In this document: positions 18,713 through 26,068 of the stretch, one piece after another | How positions within the stretch are numbered: position 1 is the stretch's first letter | Layout: every line of letters begins with the position of its first letter | NCBI RefSeq assembly: GCF_002179965.1 | Contig: NZ_NGUQ01000018.1 | Span: 186,001-250,000 of the forward strand | DNA length: 64,000 bases | From: Pandoraea sp. PE-S2T-3 | Lineage (GTDB): Bacteria; Pseudomonadota; Gammaproteobacteria; Burkholderiales; Burkholderiaceae | Reading direction: 5' to 3' | Program-made: the position numbers and the translations under genes | The notes under the pieces: model-generated | Seen by the model: only the letters and a program-made list of their open reading frames with translations | Databases searched by the model: none | Told to the model about the DNA's origin: nothing

Positions 18713-19255
18713 CTACGTGACGATCGACTTTTTCGCCGCACGCTTGCGCGGTGGCGTCGATACCTCCGGCGTCGCGTCATTGCCCTTCTCGGTGACAGCC
18801 TTACCTGCGTCTTCACCGCCGCGCGCACGCGACGATACTGATTTGAAGCGTGCTTCGAGATGAACCAGTGCGCTTTCCAGCGCGGCGATGTCGGCGGCGG
18901 TCATACCGTCGAGGGCATCGTCGAAGAACGCCTGACGGCGCGGCGTGGCTTCATCGTGCACGCGCTTGCCATCATCAGTGAGCGTGACGTTGGTGAGCCG
19001 GTTGTCATCGGGATCGGTCACGCGAGTGAGCCAACCGAGCGCTTCCATCGATTGCAGTTGGCGCGTGAGCTGCGCGGGATCGAGGCGGCAGTGTTCGGCG
19101 AGAAACTTCTGCGAACAGGTACCGCGCTCGGCCAGCGCAAAAATGATTCGCCAGCGCGGCAACGGATGCCCGACCTTGGCGTCGAACGCGGTCATCATAG
19201 CGCGATACGTCAGACTCAGTTGCTGAATGACGTTGCGTTTCAGTGGTGTCGGCAT
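18713..19255 (-). CDS. MarR family transcriptional regulator
   Basis: A 180-residue protein with a winged-helix core at ~10-140: FLAEHCRLDPAQLTRQLQSME is the recognition region and RVTDPDDNRLTNVTLTDDG the wing. The C-terminal ~35 residues are a charged Lys/Arg-rich tail (RKRAAKKS) beyond the usual MarR length. It starts four bases after the stop of the MFS exporter gene, so exporter and regulator are co-transcribed. The operator candidate at 20866-20880, upstream of the exporter, fits autoregulation. ATG 19255 has GGAGAG upstream. Confidence 0.9.
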   Translation of the reverse strand: MPTPLKRNVIQQLSLTYRAMMTAFDAKVGHPLPRWRIIFALAERGTCSQKFLAEHCRLDPAQLTRQLQSMEALGWLTRVTDPDDNRLTNVTLTDDGKRVHDEATPRRQAFFDDALDGMTAADIAALESALVHLEARFKSVSSRARGGEDAGKAVTEKGNDATPEVSTPPRKRAAKKSIVT

Positions 19256-19259
19256 CCCA

Positions 19260-20855
19260 TTACTCTCCGGCAGGCGGCGTCGGCTTGGCGCCGCGCGAAA
19301 GACGAATGAGCGGCACACGGCGAACAAACCACAGCCCGGCAAGTGCCGCGGCGAGCGACAGCATCTGTCCGTTGTGAATGGCGCCGACGAGCGCCGTGCG
19401 CGACGCTTCGATAAGCAGTGCACCGTTCTGTCCCATATGAGCCACCGTTGCCAGAAAATCGCTCTGCGCTTGCGCGTTGACGAGAATCTGCGGATCGGTG
19501 AGCTGCGTCGTCCATTGCTGGCCGCCGGTAGCGACGAGCGATTCCTTCACGCGCGCGGTGTAGCTATGCCCCACGAGCGTACCGACGATTGCCGTGCCGA
19601 GCATGCCGCCAATCATGCGCAGCGACTGCATGAGTGCGGTGGCAATGCCAAGGTGCGCACGTCCCGCCACTTCCTGCGCGAACACCGTGAGGTTCGGCAA
19701 CACAAAGCCGAGGCCAAGACCGGCGAGCAGCATGTAGAAAGCGATGAGGCCATGCGGCGTGCCGCGATGCGTGGTGATCACGCCTGCACAAGCAATCGCG
19801 AGCAATAAAAAGCCGCCATAGAGCATGACATTCGGATTACGCAGACGCGTGATCAGTCGACCATTGGCAATACTGCCGACGGTGATACACACCACCATGG
19901 GCGTGATCAGCAAACCGGTTTCGCGCGGCGACAGACCAAAGCCACCTTGCAACATCAACGGCGCGTAGAACAGCACACCGAACATCGAAAAGCCGCCAAA
20001 AACCGCCAGCACAAAGAGCGCCGCCAGACTCGGGTTACGGAACATTTCGAACGGAATAATCGGATGCGACGTGCGTTGCTCCCACCAGTAGAGCGCGAGC
20101 GACGTCACGACGAACGCGACGAAGAGAAACACCACACCGCGCGAGAGACCGTCTGCCGGCAACCATTCGACCAGCATTTGCAGGCTGCCGAGTGCGGCGG
20201 CGATCAGCAGTGCGCCGAGCCAGTCGAGACTGGCCTTGCCGTGTTCGTCGGCGCGCATATGGGGCAGGTGGCGAGCGACAAACCATAGGCCGAGCAAGCC
20301 GACGGGCAGGTTCACGTAGAACACCGAGCGCCAGCCATAGGCTTCGGTGAGAAAGCCACCGAGCGAGGGGCCGATGGCATTGGCAATACCGAACGCCGAG
20401 CTGAGCATGACTTGCCAGCGCAGGCGCACGTGTGGATCGGGGAACAGTTCGGGAATGCAGGCGAAGGCGGTACCGACGAGCATGCCGCCGCCGATGCCTT
20501 GCAGCGCACGCGCGATGACGAGGAACGGCATGCTGTTTGCCGCACCACACAGGACGGAAGCGCCGGTGAAGACGACGATGGCGGCGATCACAAACGGCTT
20601 TCGCCCGTAGTAGTCGCCGAGCCGGCCGAAGATCGGCACGGTGATGACGGAGGTGAGCAGATACGACGTGGCAACCCACGCGTAGTACTCGAACCCCTTG
20701 AGTTCAGCGACGATGGTCGGCAGCGCGGTCCCGACGACGGTCTGGTCGAGCGCGACCAGCATCGTACAGAAACACAGACCCAGCATGGCCACGATGGACT
20801 GCCGAAAAGGCAACACCTGCCCCGCCGAATGCGGGGTGGACGGATTAGAAGACAT
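19260..20855 (-). CDS. MFS multidrug exporter, DHA2 (14-TM, EmrB/QacA) family
   Basis: A 531-residue protein with about 14 hydrophobic segments. LDQTVVGTALPTIVAEL near the N-terminus is the DHA2 signature. GRLGDYYGRKPF is MFS motif A, and ALQGIGGGMLVGTAFACI is motif C of antiporters. It would pump toxic organic compounds out using the proton gradient. The partner MarR gene is downstream in the same operon. Its promoter region holds a perfect inverted repeat 11 bases before the start codon. Confidence 0.92.
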   Translation of the reverse strand: MSSNPSTPHSAGQVLPFRQSIVAMLGLCFCTMLVALDQTVVGTALPTIVAELKGFEYYAWVATSYLLTSVITVPIFGRLGDYYGRKPFVIAAIVVFTGASVLCGAANSMPFLVIARALQGIGGGMLVGTAFACIPELFPDPHVRLRWQVMLSSAFGIANAIGPSLGGFLTEAYGWRSVFYVNLPVGLLGLWFVARHLPHMRADEHGKASLDWLGALLIAAALGSLQMLVEWLPADGLSRGVVFLFVAFVVTSLALYWWEQRTSHPIIPFEMFRNPSLAALFVLAVFGGFSMFGVLFYAPLMLQGGFGLSPRETGLLITPMVVCITVGSIANGRLITRLRNPNVMLYGGFLLLAIACAGVITTHRGTPHGLIAFYMLLAGLGLGFVLPNLTVFAQEVAGRAHLGIATALMQSLRMIGGMLGTAIVGTLVGHSYTARVKESLVATGGQQWTTQLTDPQILVNAQAQSDFLATVAHMGQNGALLIEASRTALVGAIHNGQMLSLAAALAGLWFVRRVPLIRLSRGAKPTPPAGE

Positions 20856-20865
20856 TTTTTGGACG

Positions 20866-20880
20866 GATCAATGTTTGATC
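20866..20880. promoter_or_regulatory. MarR-type operator before the MFS exporter
   Basis: GATCAATGTTTGATC is a perfect inverted repeat (GATCAA / TTGATC, three-base centre) just upstream of the exporter start at 20855. Further TTGACTGATC-like sequence continues upstream. Size and place suit binding by the MarR regulator encoded in the operon. Confidence 0.6.
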
Positions 20881-20948
20881 AGTCAACGATTCTATCACGT
20901 TAGTTGCGGAGGGCGCTGAGGCGGTGTTCATCGGAAATAAAACGCTAA

Positions 20949-20986
20949 CGGCGTAGCGGGGTCGGGATGTCTCGCACGCTACGCCG
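20949..20986. terminator. 10-bp inverted repeat between the MFS operon and the island
   Basis: CGGCGTAGCG and CGCTACGCCG are perfect arms 18 bases apart in the 269-base gap before the kinase gene. It may be a terminator or a repeat at the edge of the accessory island. No T run follows. Confidence 0.35.
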
Positions 20987-21124
20987 CTGGGCGCGGGCCG
21001 TATAGATTGGAAAAAGTTTCAGCGACCTAAGGGCGACGACCATTTTCGGCCAACACCGGCCACTGGAGGTCGCGGCTGCAATCCGCGACAATCAGCCAAT
21101 ATTCCAATGCAGGGAGCGTCGAAA

Positions 21125-21634
21125 ATGTTGATTGCGTTCGGAGGGCTACCGGGCACCGGAAAGACAACGGTAGCGCAAGCACTTGCTCGCAAGCTCGCGG
21201 CAGTATATTTGCGGATCGATACGTTGGAACAGGCTTTTATGGCGGCCGGGAGCAACGGGGCGGATATCGGACCTGCCGGCTATCTGGCCGGATATGCAGT
21301 TGCGAAAGATAATTTGCGCCTTGGGTTGACCGTCGTTGCGGACTCAGTCAATTCGCTGCATGTGACGCGTAACGCTTGGAGACGTGTGGCGCTTGAAGCA
21401 GGCGTGAGCATCTTCGAGATTGAGTTGATCTGTTCAGATAAAACGGCGCACCGTTTGAGGGTCGAGGAACGACAGGCAGACATCCTTGGCCACAAGCTGC
21501 CAACCTGGAAGGACGTGCTCGAGCGTCAATACGATGCATGGGAATCAGAACATCTTGTCATCGACACAGCCAACGCTTCGATTGAACGTGCCGTCGAAAC
21601 TATCGATCGTCGGCTGTCGATGCCGGATCCATAA
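21125..21634 (+). CDS. AAA-type small kinase / P-loop ATPase
   Basis: A 169-residue protein with a Walker A at residues 7-14 (GLPGTGKT), then RIDTLEQAF (Walker B-like Asp) and a lid-like segment with RLRVEERQADILGHKLPTW. The pattern matches small P-loop phosphotransferases resembling gluconate- or shikimate-kinase folds and zeta-toxin-like kinases. The substrate is unknown. ATG 21125 has AGGGAG at good spacing; an in-frame ATG at 21107 has none. It opens the A/T-rich island. Confidence 0.8.
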   Translation: MLIAFGGLPGTGKTTVAQALARKLAAVYLRIDTLEQAFMAAGSNGADIGPAGYLAGYAVAKDNLRLGLTVVADSVNSLHVTRNAWRRVALEAGVSIFEIELICSDKTAHRLRVEERQADILGHKLPTWKDVLERQYDAWESEHLVIDTANASIERAVETIDRRLSMPDP

Positions 21635-21760
21635 ATCCGAATGCCTTAGCGTTCGAAAAAGTACGGGCATGAGCAGCCGATCGCTTTTGACCGCGATCGC
21701 CAAGGGCGGCTCCTCTGGGAAGTGATGAACACTACAGCAATCAAGTGGGAGGACGTTTCG

Positions 21761-22189
21761 ATGGCAAACATCGACTGGACGAGTTACGGCATCGCGCAAG
21801 GGGAAAGTGCGAGCGAAGATGCAATCGCCGCACTGGAGCAACGGTTGGGATATCCGCTCCCGCCCGCCTACGTAGATTTGGCACGATTCTGTAATGGCGC
21901 GAGCCCGGAGATTTCAGAGTTTCGCGTTGCAGATTTCGCAACCTGTATTAGCGATTTTTTTGAAATCTCAACCACACCAGATCTATTCACAGTCTTGTGG
22001 TATCTGCGGCCTCAGGCAATGAACCTACCATCACAGTTTGTGCCAATTGCTAGAGATCCAATGGGCGGGATGATCCTCTTGAACTATGAAACGATACCGC
22101 CCACCGTTGAATTTCTGGATCAAGCGACGGGAAAAATTCATTTCGTCTCGAGCAGTTTTGAATCATTCGTCACGAATTGGCACGAGTAA
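21761..22189 (+). CDS. SMI1/KNR4 (SUKH) family protein, likely immunity
   Basis: A 142-residue protein of SUKH type: SEDAIAALEQRLGYPLPPAYVDLARFCNGASPE is the family N-terminus (shown only in part by this motif), followed by FVPIARDPMGGMILLNY and FVSSSFESFVTNW. SUKH proteins in bacteria mostly neutralise nuclease toxins of polymorphic or contact-dependent systems. No toxin gene is visible next to it, so it would be an orphan immunity gene. GGAGG eight bases before ATG 21761 decides this start over ATG 21725. Confidence 0.75.
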   Translation: MANIDWTSYGIAQGESASEDAIAALEQRLGYPLPPAYVDLARFCNGASPEISEFRVADFATCISDFFEISTTPDLFTVLWYLRPQAMNLPSQFVPIARDPMGGMILLNYETIPPTVEFLDQATGKIHFVSSSFESFVTNWHE

Positions 22190-22279
22190 CGCGAAACGTT
22201 GTCATATGCGTCGCGTTCCTGCTGCCGGACGACTATCGGCGCGCATAGGAATACTACGTTCGACGAACACGAGCCACCT

Positions 22280-22513
22280 ATGCTGATTTGGGCGCGAACT
22301 CGAAAATCCCTTGATGGCCAAGGCGAAAACGAAGGCACGACCGTAAAGATCGAGATTGAAGAACTCGATGACGGAATCTTTCTACTGATGCGATATGACT
22401 CTCTAGACGCGCCATTTCCGACTTCGGATCATTTGTTTCTGTCAATCGATGAGGCATACGACGAATGTGATCACGTGTATGGCATCGGTCGCGAGGATTG
22501 GCTTCAACGGTGA
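22280..22513 (+). CDS. Small acidic hypothetical protein
   Basis: A 77-residue protein that I do not recognise. It is rich in Asp and Glu (VKIEIEELDDGIF, LSIDEAYDECDHVYGI), as many toxin-immunity proteins are. It lies 90 bases after the SUKH gene on the same strand. The start at 22280 fits family-like N-terminus LIWART, but the ribosome site is weak. Function unknown; immunity is only a guess from context. Confidence 0.5.
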   Translation: MLIWARTRKSLDGQGENEGTTVKIEIEELDDGIFLLMRYDSLDAPFPTSDHLFLSIDEAYDECDHVYGIGREDWLQR

Positions 22514-22767
22514 CCGTCAGGAAGTTTCCGGGAAATCATCGACCAGAACAACTGAGTGTCGATATCGACTGTGCCAAGCAACTTGCGACGATGAGTCCTA
22601 CTACAAAAATGCCACTTGTGGACCTTGAGTCCGCCCTCAACCGCGCCATAACCTGGGGTTGAAGAAGGGGCAACCGCGGGCCTTATTGATAGTCCGCAAC
22701 AGGTCAATCCCGCCAGCGTCACCGGCCAGATAGCCGCAAAGTGGCTATTTTTTACCTCGTGGAAAAA

Positions 22768-23313
22768 ATGACTTTTCCAACTTTCAAGTACCACCCAGAT
22801 CCCTTGGCAACAGGCAGCGTTATCGAATCTGATGTCGAGTGCGTCTGCTGCGGCCAAGCCCGCGGATATATTTATACTGGCCCGGTTTACGCGATAGAGG
22901 ATTATGAGGAATGCATCTGTCCCTGGTGCATTTTTGATGGCTCGGCACATAAGAAATTAGACGCCGCCTTCACCGATGAGCACAGCGTCGGCGGTTGCGG
23001 AACATGGGACGAAGTACCCGAGGCGGTCGTGGAGGAAGTCGCCTTTCGCTCGCCGGGTTTCTCGGGTTGGCAGCAGGAGAAGTGGTGGACCCACTGCGGC
23101 GATGCTGCTCAGTTTATTGGACATGCGGGTCAGAAAGAGTTGATGGCACATGGCCCGCGAGCCATTGCAGCAATTCAAGAATCTACCGGGCTGCCAGATG
23201 GACCTGAATGGAATGATTTCTTCGCAGCGCTAAGCAAGGATGGCTCGCCAACGGCGTACGTTTTTCGTTGCACGATTTGTGGGATGTTGGGGGGGTACCA
23301 AGACTGCGACTGA
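22768..23313 (+). CDS. cbrC: CbrC family (UPF0167) protein
   Basis: A 181-residue protein starting TFPTFKYHPDPLATG, the family N-terminus. Cysteine pairs CVCCGQ (~27), CICPWC (~50) and a final CTICG (~171) suggest zinc binding. In Escherichia coli CbrC is linked to colicin E2 tolerance; biochemistry is not settled. Here it sits in an island with immunity-like genes, in line with a toxin-tolerance role. An in-frame GTG at 22741 is a less likely start. Confidence 0.8.
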   Translation: MTFPTFKYHPDPLATGSVIESDVECVCCGQARGYIYTGPVYAIEDYEECICPWCIFDGSAHKKLDAAFTDEHSVGGCGTWDEVPEAVVEEVAFRSPGFSGWQQEKWWTHCGDAAQFIGHAGQKELMAHGPRAIAAIQESTGLPDGPEWNDFFAALSKDGSPTAYVFRCTICGMLGGYQDCD

Positions 23314-23636
23314 GACTCATCAAAGTGTATAAACACTTTAGATGCTTCTTGGCGGTCGATACGTGTGAGTGTCCGTTGTTCGGTAAATTGACCGGTCGTT
23401 GGGGGCGCAAGCGGTTCGTCGCGACCGGCCGAAATCGGCCAGAAGCGGTCTCTCAGGTTCCGACGTCGCGACTACATCCGGCAGCGCGAGATTGCGAAAG
23501 CGCCGACCGTGAACATACCGCGACGGCCGCGATGACAACGCGTCCCGTTTAGAATGTGCGGCAATGGCAAGGGTTGATCCTCGCTACCCGATGGACTGAA
23601 CCTCGTCGATTTCCTAAAAAATTGGCCGGAGACACC
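23314..23636. other. Non-coding gap within the island
   Basis: No supported gene. The segment carries one copy of a degenerate repeat at 23423-23450 and G/C-rich short inverted pieces such as GACCGGCC. Short frames here lack ribosome sites. Confidence 0.5.
23423..23450 (+). repeat. Island repeat, copy 1
   Basis: The core GGCCGAAATCGGCCAGAAGC resembles the sequence at 24270-24297 (about 24 of 32 positions with flanks). It lies in a gap between the CbrC gene and the next small gene. Confidence 0.5.
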
Positions 23637-24080
23637 ATGACCCTCATCACGCCATACCTCTCAGTTGGAAGTGTTCGATTCGGCATGTCCGCGGGGCAAC
23701 TGATTTTGGCGATGGGCACTCCCAATCGCACTTCGAAGAACCGTCGCGGCGAGTTGGTATTCGACTATCCGGCGGCTCGCGTAGTCATCGCTTTAGACGA
23801 AGCTGGCGTAGTAGAGGTAGGAATAGTTCCGAACCACGGTGTTGTATCCGTCGAGGGAATTCCCCTCTTCTCGCCAAACGATTCAACGTCGTTCGAAATG
23901 CTCATCGAGAAAGACGGAGCGGCCTATGAGTCCCTCGGATTTGTCGTGCTACTGAATATAGGGATTACTTTGACAGGCTTTCACGACGGGGACGAGTCAC
24001 AAAAAGCGTTGACGGCATTCGCTAGAGGGAGGTGGGACGGAATGAGATCGAAACTACTCCCGCTCAAAGCGAAAATCTAG
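23637..24080 (+). CDS. Hypothetical protein of the island
   Basis: A 147-residue protein I cannot assign. It has a compact mixed pattern (YLSVGSVRFGMSAGQLILAM, VVIALDEAGVVEVGIV) without signal peptide or membrane segment. The FGMS..Q...MG start recalls small proteins annotated as immunity or SmpA-like folds, but that is weak. GGAG five bases before ATG 23637 fixes the start over an ATG at 23556. Confidence 0.6.
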   Translation: MTLITPYLSVGSVRFGMSAGQLILAMGTPNRTSKNRRGELVFDYPAARVVIALDEAGVVEVGIVPNHGVVSVEGIPLFSPNDSTSFEMLIEKDGAAYESLGFVVLLNIGITLTGFHDGDESQKALTAFARGRWDGMRSKLLPLKAKI

Positions 24081-24090
24081 TCGTGAGCCA

Positions 24091-24120
24091 AATGTCCGCT
24101 TCGGGTCGGAATCGGCCATC
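24091..24120 (+). repeat. Island repeat, variant copy 2
   Basis: Reads AATGTCCGCTTCGGGTCGGA then ATCGGCCATC. It aligns with the block at 24713-24745 at about two thirds of positions. Strings of this TGTCCGCTT...CGGCCAT type are dispersed in many proteobacterial genomes. Confidence 0.45.
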
Positions 24121-24269
24121 CGAGAAGACCAATTTCCCTCGCTGAAAACTCTCGCATCTGTGCACCAAACGTGCACCGATTGGCGGGATGTTGTTGATCC
24201 AATTGGTTATAGGATTCTGGTCCCCGGCACGCCCACTCCATTTTTGATGCAGTTCGAAGGGCCTTTTTT

Positions 24270-24297
24270 GAAAGGCTGAAGTCGGCCAGAAACGGTC
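24270..24297 (+). repeat. Island repeat, copy 3
   Basis: GGCTGAAGTCGGCCAGAAAC followed by GGTC, matching copy 1. It lies 70 bases before the 88-residue gene. Confidence 0.5.
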
Positions 24298-24364
24298 GGT
24301 CGACAAACCCACAAATGTTGACAACAATATATCTTGTCTACGATCCCGATTTCGAGTTCTCAAT

Positions 24365-24631
24365 ATGCAGACGCTAGTGAGTGAATCAGATTTACCCGAT
24401 CCCGAAAACGCAAAGGCTGTCTTTGCCTTTGCAATGTCGTTTAACGGATATGAGCACTACGGGACGTTGGAGAAATCCTCGGTGGCCGCAAAACAGAAGT
24501 CCCGAGAGACAATGGACGAGCTGCGGAACGAATTGTTCTTCGCTGCGCGCGCATCTCGACATACTGATTCGGACAGATACTTGGAAGTCTATCGTGAGTT
24601 GCTCCCGTTGTTTCGTGCGCATCTTAAGTGA
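24365..24631 (+). CDS. Small hypothetical protein of the island
   Basis: An 88-residue, mostly helical, charged protein (NAKAVFAFAMSFNGYEHYG, then a helix with RNELFFAARASRHTD and a C-terminal YLEVYRELLPLFRAHL). I do not recognise it. The pattern is regular and uninterrupted, and codon use fits the island, so it is likely real. The ribosome site before ATG 24365 is poor. Confidence 0.55.
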   Translation: MQTLVSESDLPDPENAKAVFAFAMSFNGYEHYGTLEKSSVAAKQKSRETMDELRNELFFAARASRHTDSDRYLEVYRELLPLFRAHLK

Positions 24632-24712
24632 TGCGGCAACCCACTTGAAGGAAGGTGGGCGAATTCGCCGACGTGATCGCGCCCGCATGAATGCGCACTT
24701 ATGAGAGGTCTG

Positions 24713-24745
24713 GGTGACCGTTGTGGGTCGAAAACGGCCGTTCCT
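24713..24745 (+). repeat. Island repeat, variant copy 4
   Basis: GTGACCGTTGTGGGTCGAAA then ACGGCCGTTCC, aligning with copy 2. It lies between the 88-residue gene and the next small gene. Confidence 0.45.
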
Positions 24746-24869
24746 GAATGGCTGCAAACGACCAAGAGCGCCCGAAACGACCGCGCTGATCAGGCTCCAC
24801 ATGCTGCCGAGCAAAGGTCACACGTAATTTCTGCCAGAATACGGAACCAACATTCGGAGACATTGCCAC

Positions 24870-25268
24870 ATGCGGACAGAGAAAGCTTTGCTCGTTGGCG
24901 CGGTGTCACTCGTCAAACACCGTTTCCGAGGTGAAGGCCAGATAGTGCTGGCGGTGCGCGATGAGATTGATGCCGCGATGAAGCGTAACGGTTTTCTGAT
25001 CAATGCTCCGTTCACGACTGTAAGCTTGATTATCAGATATGCAGATAAAGATGACATGCGTACTGAGATCGGGAAAGTCAACAGAGAAAACGGAGTAATA
25101 CCAATAGCTGTTCAGGTTAACGTAGGGTGCTTGAGTGCGATGGACGCAGCTGAGTTGCAGAATGCATTTCGCAAGCTACTGATCGAGGTTCTATGCGATC
25201 TAGCGGCAAATTTTGATTTGCCATATGCGTTCCTCGATGCTATGCGAGCCGAGTCGCCGCCCACATGA
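24870..25268 (+). CDS. Hypothetical protein, possibly Imm39-like immunity protein
   Basis: A 132-residue soluble protein. The central VNRENGVIPIAVQVNVGCLS and the following helix pair (LQNAFRKLLIEVLCDLAANF) recall the Imm39 family of polymorphic-toxin immunity proteins, from memory and without a search. ATG 24870 has GGAG ten bases upstream. It stands in the same orientation as the other island genes and has no adjacent toxin gene. Confidence 0.55.
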   Translation: MRTEKALLVGAVSLVKHRFRGEGQIVLAVRDEIDAAMKRNGFLINAPFTTVSLIIRYADKDDMRTEIGKVNRENGVIPIAVQVNVGCLSAMDAAELQNAFRKLLIEVLCDLAANFDLPYAFLDAMRAESPPT

Positions 25269-25445
25269 AAATAGCGACGCCTGCCTTGCTATCATTGGGA
25301 CGATCAATGCCAGCCGTGATTGAAGGTTAGCGGCAGTCCTCGATCAGCTAAAATTAGACATTCACGTTCTTCGCGCGTATGTCCACTACGGGTGGCGGAT
25401 TCAACCGGTCGATGCATACACGGCCGAAACGCGCACGCTAGCTCA

Positions 25446-25751
25446 ATGCAGAACGTAGTAGCAATATTCCATATTGAAAAAGACGTACCTGAACCGAAGG
25501 CGCGAGGAGTGCGCAACGGGTACGCACCGCATCACAAATTCCCGTTCGCCGATTATCTCTTCAGTGGGTTTCACTCGTACGCCGATAGTGAAATTCACTA
25601 CCCAGGTGAAAGCTTAAGAGTCGGCATCACCTTTCCCAGTTGGGCAAGCTTTTCCGAACGCGTGAGAGTCGGACAACGGGTCGACGTACTCGAGCTAAGT
25701 CGACTCGTGGGCCATCTGATCATCACCGAAATACACACACAAGCAGACTGA
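25446..25751 (+). CDS. Stand-alone EF-Tu domain III-like protein
   Basis: A 101-residue protein whose whole length follows the pattern of the C-terminal beta-barrel of elongation factor Tu: AIFHIEKDVPEPKARGVRNGYAP-like start, then YPGESLRVGITF where EF-Tu has its PGD motif, then RVGQRVDVLELSRLVGHLII where EF-Tu has the REGGRTVGAG stretch. No GTPase domain is present, and residues diverge from true EF-Tu. It may be an immunity or regulatory protein of the island. ATG 25446 lacks a clear ribosome site; the frame is open further upstream. Confidence 0.5.
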   Translation: MQNVVAIFHIEKDVPEPKARGVRNGYAPHHKFPFADYLFSGFHSYADSEIHYPGESLRVGITFPSWASFSERVRVGQRVDVLELSRLVGHLIITEIHTQAD

Positions 25752-26068
25752 ACGCGCCTATCGTGAATGGCCACGCTCAGACAATTCGATCGTCTACTCC
25801 GGTTCGAATGCCTCCATTCGTTATCGGAGGTATTAACAGGATGCAAACGAATCCAGTTGCACCGCTGCATCCTATGCTGACGCTGCCACCCGCCTAGTTC
25901 CCGATCGATTTCATACCCGCCGCTGTTTAACTACCCAAGGAGTCCCTATTCAGCCGCATCTGCCCCGAGCATTTCTCGGACCACAGCCCCCCCCAAATAA
26001 AACAGCCCACCGACCGAACTCCCGTTCAGACCGATGGGCTTCACCCCCTGACGAATCAACCTCGAGAC
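25752..26068. other. Convergent gap between the island and the adhesin gene
   Basis: No supported gene in 317 bases. It contains the terminator of the adhesin gene (26004-26040) at its right end; the rest shows no recognisable element. Confidence 0.5.
26004..26040 (-). terminator. Rho-independent terminator of the adhesin gene
   Basis: On the minus strand AGCCCATCGGTC...GAAC pairs with GTTCGGTCGGTGGGCT through a GGGA loop, with some wobble pairs, followed directly by GTTTTATTT. This is a canonical terminator 28 bases past the stop of the giant adhesin gene. Confidence 0.8.

Noticed and set aside
22504-22950. A 148-residue minus-strand frame overlapping the CbrC gene
   Set aside because: It overlaps the well-supported CbrC start and has no ribosome site or family pattern.
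24160-24260. A possible tRNA fragment as an integration site (TTGGTTATAGGATTCTGGTC)
   Set aside because: No cloverleaf can be drawn from the flanking sequence; the likeness is limited to a few bases.
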